Source: Anaerolineae bacterium (GTDB lineage: Bacteria; Chloroflexota; Anaerolineae; B4-G1; SLSP01). From it: DNA of 19,461 nucleotides. Shown here piece by piece: positions 1-6,950 of this stretch. The DNA lies in contig JAFGNI010000307.1 in NCBI GenBank assembly GCA_016927095.1, forward strand, positions 1-19,461, in the 5' to 3' direction. The notes under the pieces are model-generated. The model searched no databases, was not told the DNA's origin, and saw nothing but the letters and a program-made list of their open reading frames with translations. A program made the position numbers and the translations under genes. The stretch's first letter is position 1; every line of letters begins with the position of its first letter.

Positions 1-23
1 CCTGGGCGGCGCCCACCCCCTCG

Positions 24-842
24 ATGACCCGCCGGGGGCTGCTCGGCCTGCTCATTGGTAGCACCAGCGGCTTCTTCCTGGGCCGCGCCACCGCTCCCGC
101 CGCCCTGGACCATCCAGGCGACGGCGACTTGGGCCTCGTCTATCACGCATGGAGCAGACCCAGCGCGCCCAGGCTGCTGGACGCCATCACCGACTGGGGC
201 GTCCGGCCTGAGGCCACGAAGACCTACCCAGAGGCCGAGCGCGTCCAGCTGCCATCGCCGGTAGCGGCACCGGCCTTGAGCGCCTTTGCCGCCATCGGGG
301 GGCGGCGATCGGTACGCGACTACGCGACCGCCCCGATGCCGCTGGGCGATCTCTCCCGTCTCCTCCACTTGGCCGGCGGCATCACCCAGCCAGGCGGCAG
401 CGCCGGGCTGCGCGCAGCGCCCTCGGCCGGCGCCCTCTACCCCATAGAGACCTATGTCATCGCCCACACGGTTGGCGACCTAGCGCCGGGCCTGTATCAC
501 TACACCGTCGTCGACCACGCGCTGGAGCGCCTGCAATCCGATGATCTGCGCCAGGCCTGCGTCCGGCTGGGTGCCATGCAGGGGTTCCTCGGCGAGGCCA
601 ATGCCGTCTTTGTACTCACTGCCGTTTTCCAGCGATTGCGCTGGCGCTACCACAGACGAGGCTACCGCTACGCCTTGCTGGAGGCGGGGCATATCGGTCA
701 GAACCTCTATCTCGCCGCCACTGCGATGGGTATGGGCGCCTGCGCCGTCGGTGCCTTCCTCGATGATGGGCTCAACGACCTGTTGCAGATCGACGGCGTA
801 AAGGAAGCCGCGCTCTACATGCTGTCGGTGGGAAGACGATGA
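24..842 (+). CDS. SagB-type nitroreductase family protein (possibly 5'-partial)
   Basis: FMN-dependent oxidoreductase of the SagB/ThcOx nitroreductase family, 272 residues from the ATG at 24. Seen: the pre-domain ends in a TKxYPxAxxxxLP stretch (about 65-78). RRSVRDY (94-100) and APSAGALYPIETY (132-144) are the flavin-site blocks. PGLYHY (155-160) and the C-terminal AGHIGQNLYLAATAMG segment (about 221-236) are typical of SagB members. The first 25 residues begin TRRGLLGLL and are hydrophobic, resembling a short twin-arginine export signal. Family members in toxin clusters dehydrogenate azolines; many others stand alone with unknown substrate, and no cyclodehydratase partner is visible here. 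The start is uncertain: no Shine-Dalgarno sequence precedes 24 and the frame stays open to the window edge, so the protein may begin further left. Endonuclease V follows 52 bp later on the same strand. Confidence 0.85.
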   Translation: MTRRGLLGLLIGSTSGFFLGRATAPAALDHPGDGDLGLVYHAWSRPSAPRLLDAITDWGVRPEATKTYPEAERVQLPSPVAAPALSAFAAIGGRRSVRDYATAPMPLGDLSRLLHLAGGITQPGGSAGLRAAPSAGALYPIETYVIAHTVGDLAPGLYHYTVVDHALERLQSDDLRQACVRLGAMQGFLGEANAVFVLTAVFQRLRWRYHRRGYRYALLEAGHIGQNLYLAATAMGMGACAVGAFLDDGLNDLLQIDGVKEAALYMLSVGRR

Positions 843-874
843 CAGCCAAGCCAGAGACTAGGAGGGATCCGCCC

Positions 875-892
875 ATGGGAGCCGGGCACTGA
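875..892 (+). CDS. Possible five-codon leader ORF before endonuclease V
   Basis: A strong Shine-Dalgarno sequence, GGAGGG at 861-866, lies 8 nt before the ATG at 875. That frame encodes only MGAGH before a TGA at 890-892. The stop is 2 nt before the GTG at 895, the upstream start candidate for endonuclease V, which has no close SD of its own. The arrangement would suit translational coupling. It could equally be a chance ATG or a frameshift near the gene start. Confidence 0.3.
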   Translation: MGAGH

Positions 893-894
893 CC

Positions 895-1632
895 GTGCCC
901 GGCGGCGACGATGCCGCTCAAGCGCGCCACAAACTGACAGACAACACCGTGTTCGAAAATAAGCTAGACCATCCGTGGGACCTGCATCCCTCAGACGCGG
1001 TTGCGCTCCAGCGGAGGCTTGCAGAGCGCGTCATCCGGGAGCCGCTACAGCAGGCTGTAGCCATCGTCGGTGGCGTGGACGCCAGCTACAGACGAGGCAT
1101 AGCTCGCGCCGCCGTGGTGGCACTCAGCTATCCTGGCTTGGAGCTCCTCAACTACGCTGTCGCCACGCGCGCCATCGACTACCCCTACGTGCCGGGGTTG
1201 CTGAGCTTTCGTGAGGCGCCCGCCGTGCTGGAGGCGCTCGAGTCACTACAGACATCGCTTGACCTGTTAATCTTCGACGGCCATGGCATTGCGCATCCGC
1301 GGCGGTTCGGCCTTGCCAGCCACGTCGGCCTGCTTGTCGACCTGCCTACTGTTGGGTGCGCCAAGAGCCGTCTCTGTGGAAGCTATGAGGAACCCGGGCG
1401 CCAGCGTGGAGACTTCACGCATCTCTGGGATGATGGTGAGATCATTGGTGCGGTCCTCTGCACCCGCAGCGGCGTCAGACCAGTCTTCGTCTCGATCGGC
1501 CACCGCGTTGACCTGCCCACAGCAGTCGCCTACGTCCTCGGCTGCGGCGGAGGCTACAGGCTCCCCGAACCCACCCGCTGGGCGCACAGGATCGCGGGCG
1601 GTTGGCGCCCAACAGCGGGACTCCCAGGGTGA
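895..1632 (+). CDS. nfi: Endonuclease V (deoxyinosine 3' endonuclease)
   Basis: Repair nuclease that nicks DNA at the second phosphodiester bond 3' of deoxyinosine (deaminated adenine). The fold and catalytic set are easy to see. The metal-binding aspartate is in GGVDASY (D62). PYVPGLLSFRE supplies the wedge tyrosine (Y98) and a catalytic glutamate (E107). FDGHGIAHPR supplies D128 and H134, CAKSRL supplies K157, and the family's C-terminal LPEPTRWAH is present. These match the D43/Y80/E89/D110/H116/K139 set of Thermotoga maritima EndoV. The length is 245 residues from GTG 895. A second in-frame GTG at 949 would give 227 residues and better fits the usual N-terminus, which begins just before the WDL motif, but it has no SD. 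Start choice is therefore open. The gene shares a strand with the nitroreductase upstream; no terminator is visible after it. Confidence 0.93.
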   Translation: MPGGDDAAQARHKLTDNTVFENKLDHPWDLHPSDAVALQRRLAERVIREPLQQAVAIVGGVDASYRRGIARAAVVALSYPGLELLNYAVATRAIDYPYVPGLLSFREAPAVLEALESLQTSLDLLIFDGHGIAHPRRFGLASHVGLLVDLPTVGCAKSRLCGSYEEPGRQRGDFTHLWDDGEIIGAVLCTRSGVRPVFVSIGHRVDLPTAVAYVLGCGGGYRLPEPTRWAHRIAGGWRPTAGLPG

Positions 1633-1756
1633 CAATGCCCCCCCAGTGCCACCACCAACGACTCACCCGTACACAATCTATGGACGCAGTGGGCGCCCTT
1701 CTAGCAGATACCGGGCAGGTGAGTTGGGCCCGCATGGCGTACTCAGCTTGCCGACA

Positions 1757-1785
1757 TTGACAATATGCCCTATCCTGAGCATAAC
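1757..1785 (+). promoter_or_regulatory. Probable sigma70-type promoter for the KDG kinase gene
   Basis: A perfect -35 TTGACA (1757-1762) is followed after 17 bp by CATAAC (1780-1785, 4 of 6 matches to TATAAT). Transcription would begin near 1792, about 24 nt before the ATG at 1816. It overlaps the in-frame ATG at 1765, which argues against that upstream start. Confidence 0.5.
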
Positions 1786-1815
1786 GCGCAGCCTGTGGAG
1801 CGAGGAGGGAACGAG

Positions 1816-2973
1816 ATGAATCAACCGACACTCAAGTACGACATCACGAAGGACGACCTGAGCCAGTTCGAGGGCAAAGGGCCGGCCTTCGTCACCTTTG
1901 GCGAAGTGATGGTGCGCGACACGCCTGCCGATGACGAGCGACCCGAGCGAACGCGCTTGGTGCACATCTCGATGGCCGGCAGCGAGTACACGCTGGCGAT
2001 GGGGCTGGCCCGTTTCGGCATCCCGTCGAGCTTCATCACTCGCGTGCCGGCAAACCCCTACGGCTATATGGCGCGCAACATCGCCCGGGAGCATGGACTC
2101 CATACCGACCACATCGTTTGGGCACCCAAGACTGAGCCGATCGGTCGCTTCATCTACGAAATCGGACGCACGCCGCGGAAGAACACCGGCACCTACCAGC
2201 GACAGTTCTCCGCCGCGTCCCGACTGGACGCCGGTATGGTGGACTGGGCTGCCGCGCTGCAGGACTGCCAGCTCTTCCACACCTCGGGCATCAGCTTTGG
2301 TCTGGCAACACACAGCGGCTATACACACAACTGCCTGCGAGCAGCCTTCGAGGAGGCCATTCAGCACAAGCCAGAGGGCTGCCTGGTGGGACTCGACTAC
2401 AACTACCGCGCCACCCTGTGGTCACCTGACCAGGCCCGCGAGGTGATGACCCCCATTCTCACCGATCACGTGGATATCCTGATCACGTCCATCGAGGATA
2501 TGGCCAAGATCTACGGTCTGGACTGTGGGCAGTACTCAGCCCAACAGATCGACGATGGTGACATAGGCCCCATCGAGGATGAGGATATCCAGGCCTTTGT
2601 CGCGGAGATACACCGGCGTTTCAACACGAAGATCGTGGCGATTACGATCCGCTATCCCGACACGTTCGAGCAACATCGCTGGGAGTCGGCGGCGGCTGGC
2701 AGCGATGGCGCCTTCTTCCGCTCACCTGCCGTCAAGCCCATCACGCTCTGGGATCGCTTGGGCGGCGGCGACACGTGGAACGCCGGCTTCTACTATGGCC
2801 TGCTCAGCGAAGGCTTCAGCGCTTCGGGCATCGAGAAGGGCGTGCTGGTCGGAGACGCTGCGACGCGGATCAAGCAGACCCTGATGTTCGACCTTCCCAT
2901 CGTCACCAAAGACGAGGTCCAGGCCCTGATGAAGGCCGACGTCCTCGGCGGCGGCAAGCGCACGGCGAGGTGA
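1816..2973 (+). CDS. kdgK: 2-keto-3-deoxygluconate kinase (PfkB/ribokinase family)
   Basis: Sugar kinase predicted to phosphorylate 2-keto-3-deoxygluconate with ATP to KDPG, the substrate of the aldolase encoded next. Seen: an N-terminal FVTFGEVMVR strand, the substrate-site GSEYTLAMGLARFG block (55-68), and DYNYRATLW (194-202), which matches the DxNxRxxLW signature of KDG kinases. The PfkB C-terminal signature is GGGDTWNAGF with catalytic base D319. The ATG at 1816 is chosen because AGGAGGG (1803-1809) precedes it at 6 nt; the in-frame ATG at 1765 has no SD and lies in the promoter. At 385 residues it is longer than the usual 310-340, with extra sequence around 235-260 and at the N-terminus. 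Other PfkB substrates such as fructose or 5-keto-gluconate cannot be excluded, but the neighbour makes KDG the best call. Confidence 0.85.
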   Translation: MNQPTLKYDITKDDLSQFEGKGPAFVTFGEVMVRDTPADDERPERTRLVHISMAGSEYTLAMGLARFGIPSSFITRVPANPYGYMARNIAREHGLHTDHIVWAPKTEPIGRFIYEIGRTPRKNTGTYQRQFSAASRLDAGMVDWAAALQDCQLFHTSGISFGLATHSGYTHNCLRAAFEEAIQHKPEGCLVGLDYNYRATLWSPDQAREVMTPILTDHVDILITSIEDMAKIYGLDCGQYSAQQIDDGDIGPIEDEDIQAFVAEIHRRFNTKIVAITIRYPDTFEQHRWESAAAGSDGAFFRSPAVKPITLWDRLGGGDTWNAGFYYGLLSEGFSASGIEKGVLVGDAATRIKQTLMFDLPIVTKDEVQALMKADVLGGGKRTAR

Positions 2974-2980
2974 AACGGCA

Positions 2981-3015
2981 GAAGAAGGAAGAAGGGAGCA
3001 AGAAGTAAGGAGAAA
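2981..3015 (+). repeat. Degenerate heptanucleotide tandem array, purine-rich (5 copies)
   Basis: Between the kinase stop and the aldolase gene, purine-rich 7-nt units start at 2981, 2988, 2995, 3002 and 3009. The first two are identical (GAAGAAG); the others differ at one to three positions. The last unit is the left arm of an 8-bp inverted repeat (GGAGAAAG 3009-3016, CTTTCTCC 3035-3042, 18-nt spacer) lying just before the aldolase gene. There is no T-tract, so it is not a convincing terminator. Confidence 0.6.
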
Positions 3016-3071
3016 GCGGGAGATCACCGTACTCCTTTCTCCATATGTTAGCCCTGAAAGGAACGCCCCCC

Positions 3072-3716
3072 ATGAACAAAACCGAGAAACTAGACCTAAT
3101 GCGGGCCACAGGTGTCATCGCGATCATGCGGGCCCAGAGCTCAGATCAGTTGATTGCCGCGGCTGACGCGATCAAGGCTGGCGGTGTGCGCGTGATCGAG
3201 GTGGCGATGACGACGCCCGGTGCGCTGGGCGTGATCGAGGAAGCCACCGAGCGGTATGGCGAGGCCGTGCTCTTTGGGGCCGGCTCGGTGCTGGATGCCG
3301 AGACCGCGTGTGCAGCCATCCTTGCTGGGGCCGGGTTTGTCGTCGCGCCCACCCTCAACCTCGGGATGGTGGCGCTGTGCAACCGCTACAGCATTCCCGT
3401 GATACCCGGGATCTTCACGCCGACGGAGGCGTTGACCGCGTGGGAGGCAGGCGCCGATATGGTCAAGCTCTTCCCAGCCAGCTTCGGCGGGCCGGAGATG
3501 ATCAAAGCGTTCCGCGCACCCCTACCCCAACTGGAGATCGTGCCTGTGGGCGGCGTCGATCTGAGCAACGCCACCGAGTTCATTCAGAAGGGCGCAGCAG
3601 CGCTGGGCGTAGGCAGCGCCTTGGTGAACCAGAAGCTGCTCGACACTGGCGATATGGCTGAGCTGACCCGCCGGGCAGGGGCGTTTGTTGCGGCAGTCAA
3701 GGAGGGAAGGGGATAG
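3072..3716 (+). CDS. eda: KDPG/KHG aldolase (2-dehydro-3-deoxy-phosphogluconate aldolase)
   Basis: Class I aldolase that splits KDPG to pyruvate and glyceraldehyde-3-phosphate, the closing step of the Entner-Doudoroff and hexuronate pathways. It is a 214-residue TIM barrel of normal length. Key residues seen: the general-acid/base glutamate in VIEVAMTTPGA (E43), the GAGSVLD strand-loop (69-75), PGIFTPTEA (112-120), the Schiff-base lysine in MVKLFPAS (K132), and the phosphate-binding VPVGGVD (157-163). The start at 3072 follows AAAGGA with normal spacing; the in-frame ATG at 3045 lacks an SD and would add nine non-family residues. It lies 98 bp after the kinase gene, likely in one transcript. 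The TAG stop sits inside the first unit of a heptamer array. Confidence 0.92.
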   Translation: MNKTEKLDLMRATGVIAIMRAQSSDQLIAAADAIKAGGVRVIEVAMTTPGALGVIEEATERYGEAVLFGAGSVLDAETACAAILAGAGFVVAPTLNLGMVALCNRYSIPVIPGIFTPTEALTAWEAGADMVKLFPASFGGPEMIKAFRAPLPQLEIVPVGGVDLSNATEFIQKGAAALGVGSALVNQKLLDTGDMAELTRRAGAFVAAVKEGRG

Positions 3717-3752
3717 AGGATAGGGGATACCGGAAGCCGGATACCAGATACC
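3711..3752 (+). repeat. Degenerate heptanucleotide tandem array, GGATACC type (6 copies)
   Basis: Seven-nt units with consensus GGATACC start at 3711, 3718, 3725, 3732, 3739 and 3746. The copies at 3725 and 3739 are identical, and each of the others departs from the consensus at one or two positions. The aldolase stop codon (3714-3716) is in the first unit, so the array begins right at the gene end. An intrinsic terminator follows 18 bp later. Confidence 0.7.
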
Positions 3753-3770
3753 ACGCCCTATTGGATAGCT

Positions 3771-3818
3771 GATCGGGGTCTTGCGCATACGCAAGGCCCC
3801 GATCTCTTGTCTCTGTTT
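3771..3818 (+). terminator. Rho-independent terminator after the aldolase gene
   Basis: A 15-bp stem (GATCGGGGTCTTGCG at 3771-3785, CGCAAGGCCCCGATC at 3790-3804, one G-T wobble) has a CATA loop. It is followed by a T-rich tail at 3805-3818. It separates the sugar-acid genes from the ABC importer. Confidence 0.88.
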
Positions 3819-3821
3819 GGT

Positions 3822-3853
3822 GACATTTGTCGCGAGGTTCACGCCAGATGTCA
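3822..3853 (+). promoter_or_regulatory. Possible operator upstream of the importer promoter
   Basis: GACATTTGTC (3822-3831) is a small palindrome. TGACAT (3821-3826) is repeated inverted as ATGTCA (3848-3853), and both lie just before the -35 box. The position suits a regulator site, but the motif matches no operator I know. Confidence 0.25.
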
Positions 3854-3863
3854 TACAGATCCC

Positions 3864-3892
3864 TTGACAAAGGAAGGGACGCAGTTGATAAT
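3864..3892 (+). promoter_or_regulatory. Strong sigma70-type promoter for the amino acid importer
   Basis: A perfect TTGACA (3864-3869), a 17-bp spacer, and GATAAT (3887-3892, 5 of 6). Transcription would start near 3899, giving a leader of about 94 nt before the receptor gene. It lies directly after the upstream terminator, as expected for an independent unit. Confidence 0.75.
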
Positions 3893-3992
3893 AGAACGTT
3901 AGGGGCCAGCAGGAGCAAGCACAGCCGCCCACGTCCCGGTGGGAGAGACGCTTCTAGCTAGGCAATACTGGAGCAGGAGACTGGAGGAGAGA

Positions 3993-4742
3993 ATGCGATC
4001 ACGCAGAAGCACAGTCTTGGGTCTGTTATTGGTGGTGCTGACGATGGGCGCCCTAAGTGCCTGTCAAGGGGCATCTGACACGGTCGTGGTGGCCACGGAT
4101 GCCACATGGCCACCGATGGAGTACGTCGACGAAAACAAGGAGATCGTCGGCTACGATATCGATCTGATGCGGGCCGTTGCGGAGCACGGCGGATTCGAGG
4201 TAGAGTTCAGGAACGTGGCTTGGGACGGCATCTTTGCCGGCCTTGCCGCGGGTGAGTATGATGCCGTCATCTCATCGGTAACCATCCTCCCTGAACGTGA
4301 GGAGCTCTACGACTTCTCGGATCCCTACATCAATGCAGGGCAGATCGTGGTCGTTCGTGCCGAAAGCGACATCACCGGCCCCGACGACCTGGCAGGCCAC
4401 GACGTCGGGGCGCAGATCAGCACGACGGGGGCTTTCGCGATTCAGGAGATGGAAGGCGTCGAGCTCAGCGAATACGATGAGGTGGGGCTGGCCTTTGAGG
4501 ACCTGGTCGCCGGTCGCATTGACGCTGTCGTCTGCGACACGCCAGTGGCCGCGGACTTCGCGCTGCAGCGCGAGGAGTATAGAGATGCCCTGAAGATCGT
4601 GGGCGAGCCCTTCACCGATGAGCACTACGGCATTCTCGTCCAGAAAGGCAACAGCGACCTGCTCGAGATGATCAACAGCGGCTTGGATCAAGTGCAGGCC
4701 GAGGGCATTGACGAGCAGCTGGAAGAGGAGTGGCTACGCTAG
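3993..4742 (+). CDS. Polar amino acid ABC importer, lipoprotein substrate-binding protein
   Basis: Extracytoplasmic receptor of the SBP_bac_3 family (HisJ/GlnH-like) that delivers an amino acid to the permease and ATPase encoded downstream. Seen: basic n-region and hydrophobic stretch, then lipobox LSAC with lipidated C24. The mature domain starts VVVATDATWPPMEY and continues IVGYDIDLMRAVA. WDGIFAGLAAGEYDAVI and TILPEREELYDFSDPY follow; the arginine of PERE is in the position that binds the ligand carboxylate. The C-terminal Y/F-type late repeat is EHYGILVQKGN. At 249 residues it has normal length. The ATG at 3993 is preceded by GGAGG with good spacing; the in-frame ATG at 3939 would bury the signal peptide. 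Substrate cannot be assigned from sequence. Confidence 0.92.
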   Translation: MRSRRSTVLGLLLVVLTMGALSACQGASDTVVVATDATWPPMEYVDENKEIVGYDIDLMRAVAEHGGFEVEFRNVAWDGIFAGLAAGEYDAVISSVTILPEREELYDFSDPYINAGQIVVVRAESDITGPDDLAGHDVGAQISTTGAFAIQEMEGVELSEYDEVGLAFEDLVAGRIDAVVCDTPVAADFALQREEYRDALKIVGEPFTDEHYGILVQKGNSDLLEMINSGLDQVQAEGIDEQLEEEWLR

Positions 4743-4783
4743 CCCGGAATCGGGCCTTGCACGCATTACCATAGGCAAGCTTC

Positions 4784-4824
4784 GCAGAGAACACGGCACG
4801 TCTAGATCCGTGTTCTCTGCCTTT
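4784..4824 (+). terminator. Perfect 13-bp hairpin between receptor and permease genes (attenuator or mRNA-stabilising)
   Basis: GCAGAGAACACGG (4784-4796) pairs exactly with CCGTGTTCTCTGC (4808-4820) around an 11-nt loop, followed by only CTTT. The weak U-tract suggests partial termination or protection of the receptor mRNA 3' end, as known for the malE-malF intergenic region. That would give more binding protein than permease. A smaller GCCCG/CGGGC hairpin overlaps the receptor stop (4742-4755). Confidence 0.7.
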
Positions 4825-4844
4825 AGCAGGGAGGGATCGTCCTC

Positions 4845-6029
4845 ATGAGCTCGATAGAGAAGCAGGCCCCACCCACAGGGCATGTGTGGCAGGACGACAG
4901 CGCCGTTATTCCACGCGAGCGGAGCCTGGTGGTCGCCTGGTGGATTGCCCTAGGCATCGCCGTTGCATTCATCCTCGGCGCCACGCTACTCCAACCCGAC
5001 CCCTACCGCGAGATCATCGTGTTCATCGGCGATGGCCTGGTGATCACCTTCCAGATGACCATCGTCTCGATGACCTTCGCGCTGATCTTGGGCCTCTTCG
5101 CGGGACTTGGCCGGACAGCGCGCAGCGCCGTCATCAACACGCTGGCCTCACTCTACGTGGAGATGATCCGCGGCATTCCTCTGTTGGTCCAGCTCTTCTG
5201 GATCTACTACGCGTTGTCCCGGTTCATTCGCCTGGGCCCCCAGGTCTCGGCGGTCCTAGGTCTCACTGTCTGCTATGGGGCCTACATTGGGGAGACCTTC
5301 CGTGCCGGCATCCAGTCGATCCCCAAGGGGCAGATGGAGGCGGCCCGCGCGCTGGGACTGTCGCGAACACAGGCAATGCGCCACGTCATCGTGCCCCAGG
5401 CCGTTCGCATCGTGCTGCCACCTGTCGGCAATGAGTTCATCGCTATGCTCAAGGACTCCTCTCTCGTCTCCGTGCTCGCCATCTCCGATATGCTCCGCCG
5501 GGGGCGCGAGTATGCCTCGCGCACCTTCGCCTACTTCGAGACCTACACCTTGGTGGCGTTGGTCTACCTTCTGGTGACGCTGATCTTCTCTCGCGTCGTC
5601 TTCTATATTGAGCAGGGGATGGGGCGCCACGAACGGCAGATACCTGCCACGCTGATGCACCGGCTATCAAGCGTCGTTCTGGACTTCGTGATTCTGGACT
5701 TCGTCGGTCTGCCAATCTATGCCGCAGCGCAACTCGTGGCCGGACCGGGAGCGGCGGCAGTGATCATCACACTGGCCGTGGTGGCTGCGGTGGCCGTCGT
5801 CTACCTTCTGAGTTTCTGGACCATCTCCGGGCGGACTCCCGGGATGATGGCTGTGGGATTGCGAGTTGTGCCTCTGACGGGAACGACGCCCTCACTGCAG
5901 CAAGCGATCGTGCGCCTGATCATCGGCCTGCTGCCCCTTCCAGGCCTCAGCCTGATCTGGTCAGCCAAGGCCCTCGGGGGCCGTCCGCTTCAGGATCGGT
6001 TGACGAGGACGTATGTGGTGCAGGGGTAG
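4845..6029 (+). CDS. Amino acid ABC importer permease fused to an RDD membrane domain
   Basis: Inner-membrane permease of the HisM/GlnP type with an extra C-terminal domain. Residues 1-265: an N-terminal membrane segment (about 29-49), the typical DGLVITFQMTIVSM entry helix, and the ATPase-contacting EAA loop EAARALG (165-171) followed by IVPQAVR and NEFIAMLKDSSLVS. Residues about 268-392 are RDD-like. R273 and D280 show the R-x6-D spacing of the first RDD helix; TPGMMAVGLRVV (331-342) and RPLQDRLTRTYVV (380-392, D384) follow, between hydrophobic helices at about 285-325 and 353-372. Ordinary permeases of this class end near residue 220-270, so this 394-residue protein is an unusual fusion; the frame is continuous with no sign of a lost stop. 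Start 4845 has GGGAGGG at 4829-4835. The ATPase gene follows after 21 bp. Confidence 0.9.
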   Translation: MSSIEKQAPPTGHVWQDDSAVIPRERSLVVAWWIALGIAVAFILGATLLQPDPYREIIVFIGDGLVITFQMTIVSMTFALILGLFAGLGRTARSAVINTLASLYVEMIRGIPLLVQLFWIYYALSRFIRLGPQVSAVLGLTVCYGAYIGETFRAGIQSIPKGQMEAARALGLSRTQAMRHVIVPQAVRIVLPPVGNEFIAMLKDSSLVSVLAISDMLRRGREYASRTFAYFETYTLVALVYLLVTLIFSRVVFYIEQGMGRHERQIPATLMHRLSSVVLDFVILDFVGLPIYAAAQLVAGPGAAAVIITLAVVAAVAVVYLLSFWTISGRTPGMMAVGLRVVPLTGTTPSLQQAIVRLIIGLLPLPGLSLIWSAKALGGRPLQDRLTRTYVVQG

Positions 6030-6050
6030 CGCGGGAAAGCAAGGTGCCCA

Positions 6051-6821
6051 ATGAGCGAGAAAACGGTTCAACGCGTGAGCCAGTCGGCGGACAAGATCGT
6101 CGAGATTCGGAATCTCTCGAAGCGATTCGCCGAGGTCGAGGCCGTGCGCGACGTCAGTTTGGACGTGACCCGGGGAGAAGTGATCGTCATCATTGGACCC
6201 AGTGGCTCCGGGAAGTCAACGCTGCTGCGCTGTGTCAACCGCCTTGAGGTGCCGGACAGCGGCACGGTCATCATCGACGGCGTCACGATGACATCCAACG
6301 AGAGGCAGATCAACCAGACCCGCGCCGAGGTGGGGATGGTCTTCCAGCAGTTCAACCTCTTCCCCCACAAGACCGTCGTGGAGAACATCACCCTCGGCCC
6401 GTTAGTGGTCAAGGGGATGACGGAGACCGAAGCTGAGGCCCTGGCGCACGAGTTGCTTGCCAAGGTCGGCATCCCGGAGAAAGCCGACGCCTATCCTGAG
6501 CAACTCTCTGGCGGGCAACAGCAGCGCGTAGCCATCGCGCGTGCGCTGGCAATGGCACCCAAAGTGATGCTCTTCGATGAGCCAACCTCGGCACTCGACC
6601 CCGAGATGATCAAAGAGGTGCTCGACGTGATGCTCGCCCTGGCTCAAGAGGGCATGACGATGCTCGTCGTTTCGCACGAGATGGGCTTTGCCCGAGCCGC
6701 CGCCCACCGTATCGTCTTCATGGATCAGGGCCAGATTGTCGAGATCACCACACCCGAATTACTCTTCACTGCGCCTAAGCATGAGCGGACGAAGCGTTTT
6801 CTGAGCCAGATCTTGCCTTAG
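6051..6821 (+). CDS. Polar amino acid ABC importer ATPase (GlnQ/HisP type)
   Basis: Cytoplasmic ATPase that powers the importer formed with the two preceding gene products. All motifs are intact: Walker [10 protein letters not shown] (49-57), Q-loop QQFNLFPH (99-106), signature LSGGQQQR (152-159), Walker B VMLFDEP (172-178), D-loop SALD, and the switch histidine H209 in [14 protein letters not shown] and ENITLGP are characteristic of the polar amino acid subfamily. It has 256 residues, with about 14 extra at the N-terminus compared with GlnQ. The start at 6051 has a modest AAGGTG only 4 nt upstream; no other ATG suits better. Last gene of the unit, with a repeat array and a strong terminator behind it. 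Confidence 0.95.
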   Translation: MSEKTVQRVSQSADKIVEIRNLSKRFAEVEAVRDVSLDVTRGEVIVIIGPSGSGKSTLLRCVNRLEVPDSGTVIIDGVTMTSNERQINQTRAEVGMVFQQFNLFPHKTVVENITLGPLVVKGMTETEAEALAHELLAKVGIPEKADAYPEQLSGGQQQRVAIARALAMAPKVMLFDEPTSALDPEMIKEVLDVMLALAQEGMTMLVVSHEMGFARAAAHRIVFMDQGQIVEITTPELLFTAPKHERTKRFLSQILP

Positions 6822-6824
6822 GGG

Positions 6825-6859
6825 AGCTATCAGCCGTCAGCGATCTGCGATCTGCCCTG
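6825..6859 (+). repeat. Degenerate heptanucleotide tandem array, AGCGATC type (5 copies)
   Basis: Seven-nt units resembling AGCGATC start at 6825, 6832, 6839, 6846 and 6853, three nt after the ATPase stop codon. The third and fourth differ at one position, the others at one to four. Related sequence continues to about 6875 out of phase and includes a CTGCGAT/ATCGCAG inverted repeat (6845-6851, 6866-6872). Confidence 0.5.
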
Positions 6860-6896
6860 AAGCTGATCGCAGCTGAGCTTTGGGCCCTGAGTCTTC

Positions 6897-6950
6897 AACG
6901 GGGATGGATGCTTGAGCAGTCTGACAAGCACCCATCCCCGTTTCTGTCTG
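6897..6950 (+). terminator. Rho-independent terminator after the ABC importer genes
   Basis: AACGGGGATGGATGCTTG (6897-6914) pairs with CAAGCACCCATCCCCGTT (6925-6942) with one A-C mismatch, giving an 18-position stem with a 10-nt loop. The T-rich TCTGTCTG follows. The remaining 6951-7116 shows no clear promoter. Confidence 0.82.

Noticed and set aside
1678..2367. 229-codon minus-strand frame over the KDG kinase gene
   Set aside because: Shadow of the kinase, which has intact family motifs on the plus strand.
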